Source: Ferruginibacter paludis (GTDB taxonomy: Bacteria > Bacteroidota > Bacteroidia > Chitinophagales > Chitinophagaceae). From it: a stretch of 64,000 nt of DNA. Position numbers and translations under genes: made by a program. The stretch is taken from contig NZ_JAUFQJ010000006.1 in assembly GCF_030409685.1 (NCBI RefSeq), forward strand, positions 667,398 through 731,397, in the 5' to 3' direction. The notes below the pieces were generated by a model that had not been told where the DNA came from, searched no databases, and saw nothing but the letters and a program-made list of their open reading frames with translations. Shown here in pieces: positions 61,906 through 64,000 of the stretch (within the stretch, counting starts at the first letter, position 1; every line of letters starts with the position of its first letter).

Positions 61906-64000
61906 ATGAGCAAGCTAATTTTTACCCGGCTAACACTCGCATTTATGTTGTTTTTAACCTTAGGTGCCTTTAAGGCACAAGGACAGGCAACCATTAAAAC
62001 TGATTTGCTGGATTACCCGCCAGGATCAACTGCAATTATTACTGGTACCGGCTTTCAGCCCGGTGAAACGGTAACGCTGCAGGTAATTCACGTGGGAGAC
62101 GATCCATTGGGTACTGATGCGGCGTATCACCAACCCTTTACCACAGTTGCAGATAATAGCGGAAACGTGTCATCGTCTTGGGACGTTCCAACAGATGGTG
62201 ATGCCCTTGGGGCAACTTTTTTGTTGACTGCGGATGGTGGAAGCTCGGGTTTACATGCGGAATGGACGTTTACAGATGCAAATACAAGTTTAACTGTTGA
62301 CAATGTAACGGGAATATATGGAGGAACTGTAACGCTGACAGCTACTCTAAAACAGCAAGGGGGTGGTAATCCTCCAATTTCAGGTAAGACTATTAGCTTT
62401 ACATTAAATGGCACCTTGATAAATACAGCTGTCACAAATGCTTCTGGAGTCGCAACCCTCTCATCTGTTAGCCTTGGCGCAATAAATGCGAATACATACA
62501 ATAGCGGTGTAGGGGCCAGTTTTGCTGCAGAACTTCCTACTTGGTCAGCCTCTTCTGGCACTGGTAAATTAATTGTAAATAAAGCTGACCAAACAATCAC
62601 ATGGGCAAATCCTGCCAACATTACATATGGAACGGTATTAAGTGCAACGCAACTTAATGCAACGGTCGCAGGAGTTTCTGGGGGATCTGCTCCAGGCGCA
62701 TTAACCTATACACCTGCATCAGGTGTGTTACTATCTGCAGGAAGTCAAACATTACAGGTGGATGCTGCAGCAACTACAAACTATAACGCAGCTACAAAAC
62801 AAGTAGCGCTTGTTGTTGATAAAGCAAACCAAACAATTACATGGGCAAACCCAGCCGATATAACATACGGAACATTGTTGGGTGCAACACAATTGAATGC
62901 CACGGTGGCTGGTTCTGCAACAGCGGGAGCTTCTGCACCAGGGGCATTAACCTATACTCCTGCAGCAGGTACTTTATTAAATGCAGGATTGGCGCAAACT
63001 TTAAGTGTAAGTGCTGCGGCAACTACAAATTATAACGCTGCCGGACCAAAGACAGTACAGATCAATGTAAACAAAGCAAATCAAACAATTACCTGGGCAA
63101 ATCCTGCCGCCATTACTTATGGCACCTTATTGAGCGCAACACAGTTGAATGCCACGGTGGCTGGTTCCGCAACAGCAGGGGCTTCCGCACCAGGAGCATT
63201 AACATATACACCTGCTTCAGGGACGCTATTAGACGCTGGAGTCGGTCAGACTTTAAGTGTGAGTGCTGCAGCAACTTCCAACTATAATGCGGCAGGCCCA
63301 ACGACGGTTTTAATAACCGTAAATAAAGCTGATCCGACCATCACTTGGGCAAACCCAGCCGATATAACATATGGTACACTATTAAGTGGAACGCAACTTA
63401 ATGCGGTAGTGACAGGTTCTGCAACAGCGGGTGCAACTGCACCTGGTACTTTAACCTACACGCCATCGTCGGGTACCCTATTAGATGCAGGGTCCAATCA
63501 AAGTCTTGTTGCAAATGTTGCATCAACTACAAATTATAATGCCGCAACAAAAACAGTTAAGATCAGTGTAAGCAAAGCAGACCAAATCATTACCTGGTCT
63601 AACCCTGCCAACATAACCTACGGCACATTGCTAAGTTCAACACAATTGAATGCATCAGTAGCAGGTGTCGCTGGCGGATCTGCCCCGGGTGCTTTAACTT
63701 ATAACCCAGTTGCTGGTACTTTATTAAATGCGGGCACACAAACATTAAGCGTAAGTGCAGCACCTACATCAAATTATAAACCTGCTTCAGCATCGGTAAC
63801 ACTGATTGTTGATAAAGCTAATCCTACTGTTAATGTAACAGGATACAGTGTCACTTATGATGGCAATCCTCATACAGCTACTTACACCATCACTGGTGTG
63901 AATGGTGAAACAGGTGCAACAGTTGGAACAATCATTGTGGCCGGTACTACTCATACCAATGCAGGAACTTACAATAATGATCCATGGTCATTTACCGGTG
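61906..64000 (+). CDS. Secreted MBG-repeat protein, 3' part beyond the window
   Basis: The frame from ATG 61906 stays open to the window end (698 codons seen). The start has a signal of about 25 residues ending GQA. A domain with DYPPGSTAIITGTGFQPGE and VTLQVIHVGDD and a bacterial-Ig-like domain follow. From 62581 there are five MBG-type repeats of 80-84 residues with the pattern ADQTITWANPANITYGTxLS ... ALTYTPASGTLL, starting at 62581, 62821, 63073, 63325 and 63574. A sixth, different unit starts at 63814. MBG repeats build stalks of surface adhesins. The C-terminus, where a T9SS domain would be, is not in view. Confidence 0.85.
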   Translation, partial: MSKLIFTRLTLAFMLFLTLGAFKAQGQATIKTDLLDYPPGSTAIITGTGFQPGETVTLQVIHVGDDPLGTDAAYHQPFTTVADNSGNVSSSWDVPTDGDALGATFLLTADGGSSGLHAEWTFTDANTSLTVDNVTGIYGGTVTLTATLKQQGGGNPPISGKTISFTLNGTLINTAVTNASGVATLSSVSLGAINANTYNSGVGASFAAELPTWSASSGTGKLIVNKADQTITWANPANITYGTVLSATQLNATVAGVSGGSAPGALTYTPASGVLLSAGSQTLQVDAAATTNYNAATKQVALVVDKANQTITWANPADITYGTLLGATQLNATVAGSATAGASAPGALTYTPAAGTLLNAGLAQTLSVSAAATTNYNAAGPKTVQINVNKANQTITWANPAAITYGTLLSATQLNATVAGSATAGASAPGALTYTPASGTLLDAGVGQTLSVSAAATSNYNAAGPTTVLITVNKADPTITWANPADITYGTLLSGTQLNAVVTGSATAGATAPGTLTYTPSSGTLLDAGSNQSLVANVASTTNYNAATKTVKISVSKADQIITWSNPANITYGTLLSSTQLNASVAGVAGGSAPGALTYNPVAGTLLNAGTQTLSVSAAPTSNYKPASASVTLIVDKANPTVNVTGYSVTYDGNPHTATYTITGVNGETGATVGTIIVAGTTHTNAGTYNNDPWSFTG

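Noticed and set aside
62581..63813. Five near-equal 240-252 base units as a DNA satellite or CRISPR
   Set aside because: They stay in one reading frame, encode MBG domains, and differ at many synonymous sites.

Overview
The window reads as chromosomal DNA of a Bacteroidota bacterium, most likely family Chitinophagaceae. This is an inference from three things: secreted proteins ending in type IX secretion (T9SS) sorting domains with the YPNP motif, start regions without Shine-Dalgarno sequences but with -7 boxes like TAnnTTTG, and a gene stock of SusD-free glycosidases, Gfo/Idh/MocA oxidoreductases, WG-repeat, GEVED and MBG proteins. No rRNA, tRNA, CRISPR array, complete insertion sequence or replication origin was seen.

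Layout. (1) 1-11240: surface-glycan block. A GT2 and a GT4 glycosyltransferase are separated by a GxxExxY gene bounded by inverted repeats. They are followed by hddA, a TylF-like methyltransferase, gmhA, a six-hairpin glycosidase-like protein, a GH29 fucosidase, hddC and gmhB. Together hddA, gmhA, hddC and gmhB make the whole route from sedoheptulose 7-phosphate to GDP-D-glycero-alpha-D-manno-heptose. (2) 11317-15641: a GH8 glucanase, two small genes (one apparently frameshifted) and lepA. (3) 15642-18173: a GC-rich non-coding relic, a secreted Gfo/Idh protein and an ORF6N gene with a palindrome upstream that recurs inside its own coding sequence. (4) 18318-25855: a three-module GDPD-propeller-phosphoesterase protein, an AraC regulator divergent from an aldehyde dehydrogenase plus DUF779 pair, and a nucleoside hydrolase. 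(5) 26029-37397: WG-repeat protein, a large T9SS substrate, small secreted proteins, and a sugar-oxidation group (two Gfo/Idh proteins, an esterase-lactonase fusion, an MFS permease). (6) 37488-45334: a plant-type LRR T9SS protein and a three-gene minus-strand operon for D-amino-acid chemistry (beta-lactamase-like/D-aminoacylase fusion, DUF1611 protein, enolase-superfamily epimerase). (7) 45473-54783: an esterase, an orphan phage-type tail-tube gene, a GH92 mannosidase, a broken DinB gene, an M1 peptidase, a lipoprotein and an M20 amidohydrolase. (8) 55344-64000: three large secreted repeat proteins, the last running off the end.

The genes suit a surface-glycan-decorated saprophyte that exports many glycosidases, esterases and peptidases and takes up sugars, nucleosides and peptidoglycan-type D-amino acids. 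The observations most worth checking are the GxxExxY cassette whose right end supplies the start codon of a glycosyltransferase, the duplicated palindrome of the ORF6N gene, a three-copy dispersed repeat, the D-glutamate-like operon, and the three-module phosphoesterase fusion. Functional calls come from reading motifs; no database search was run.
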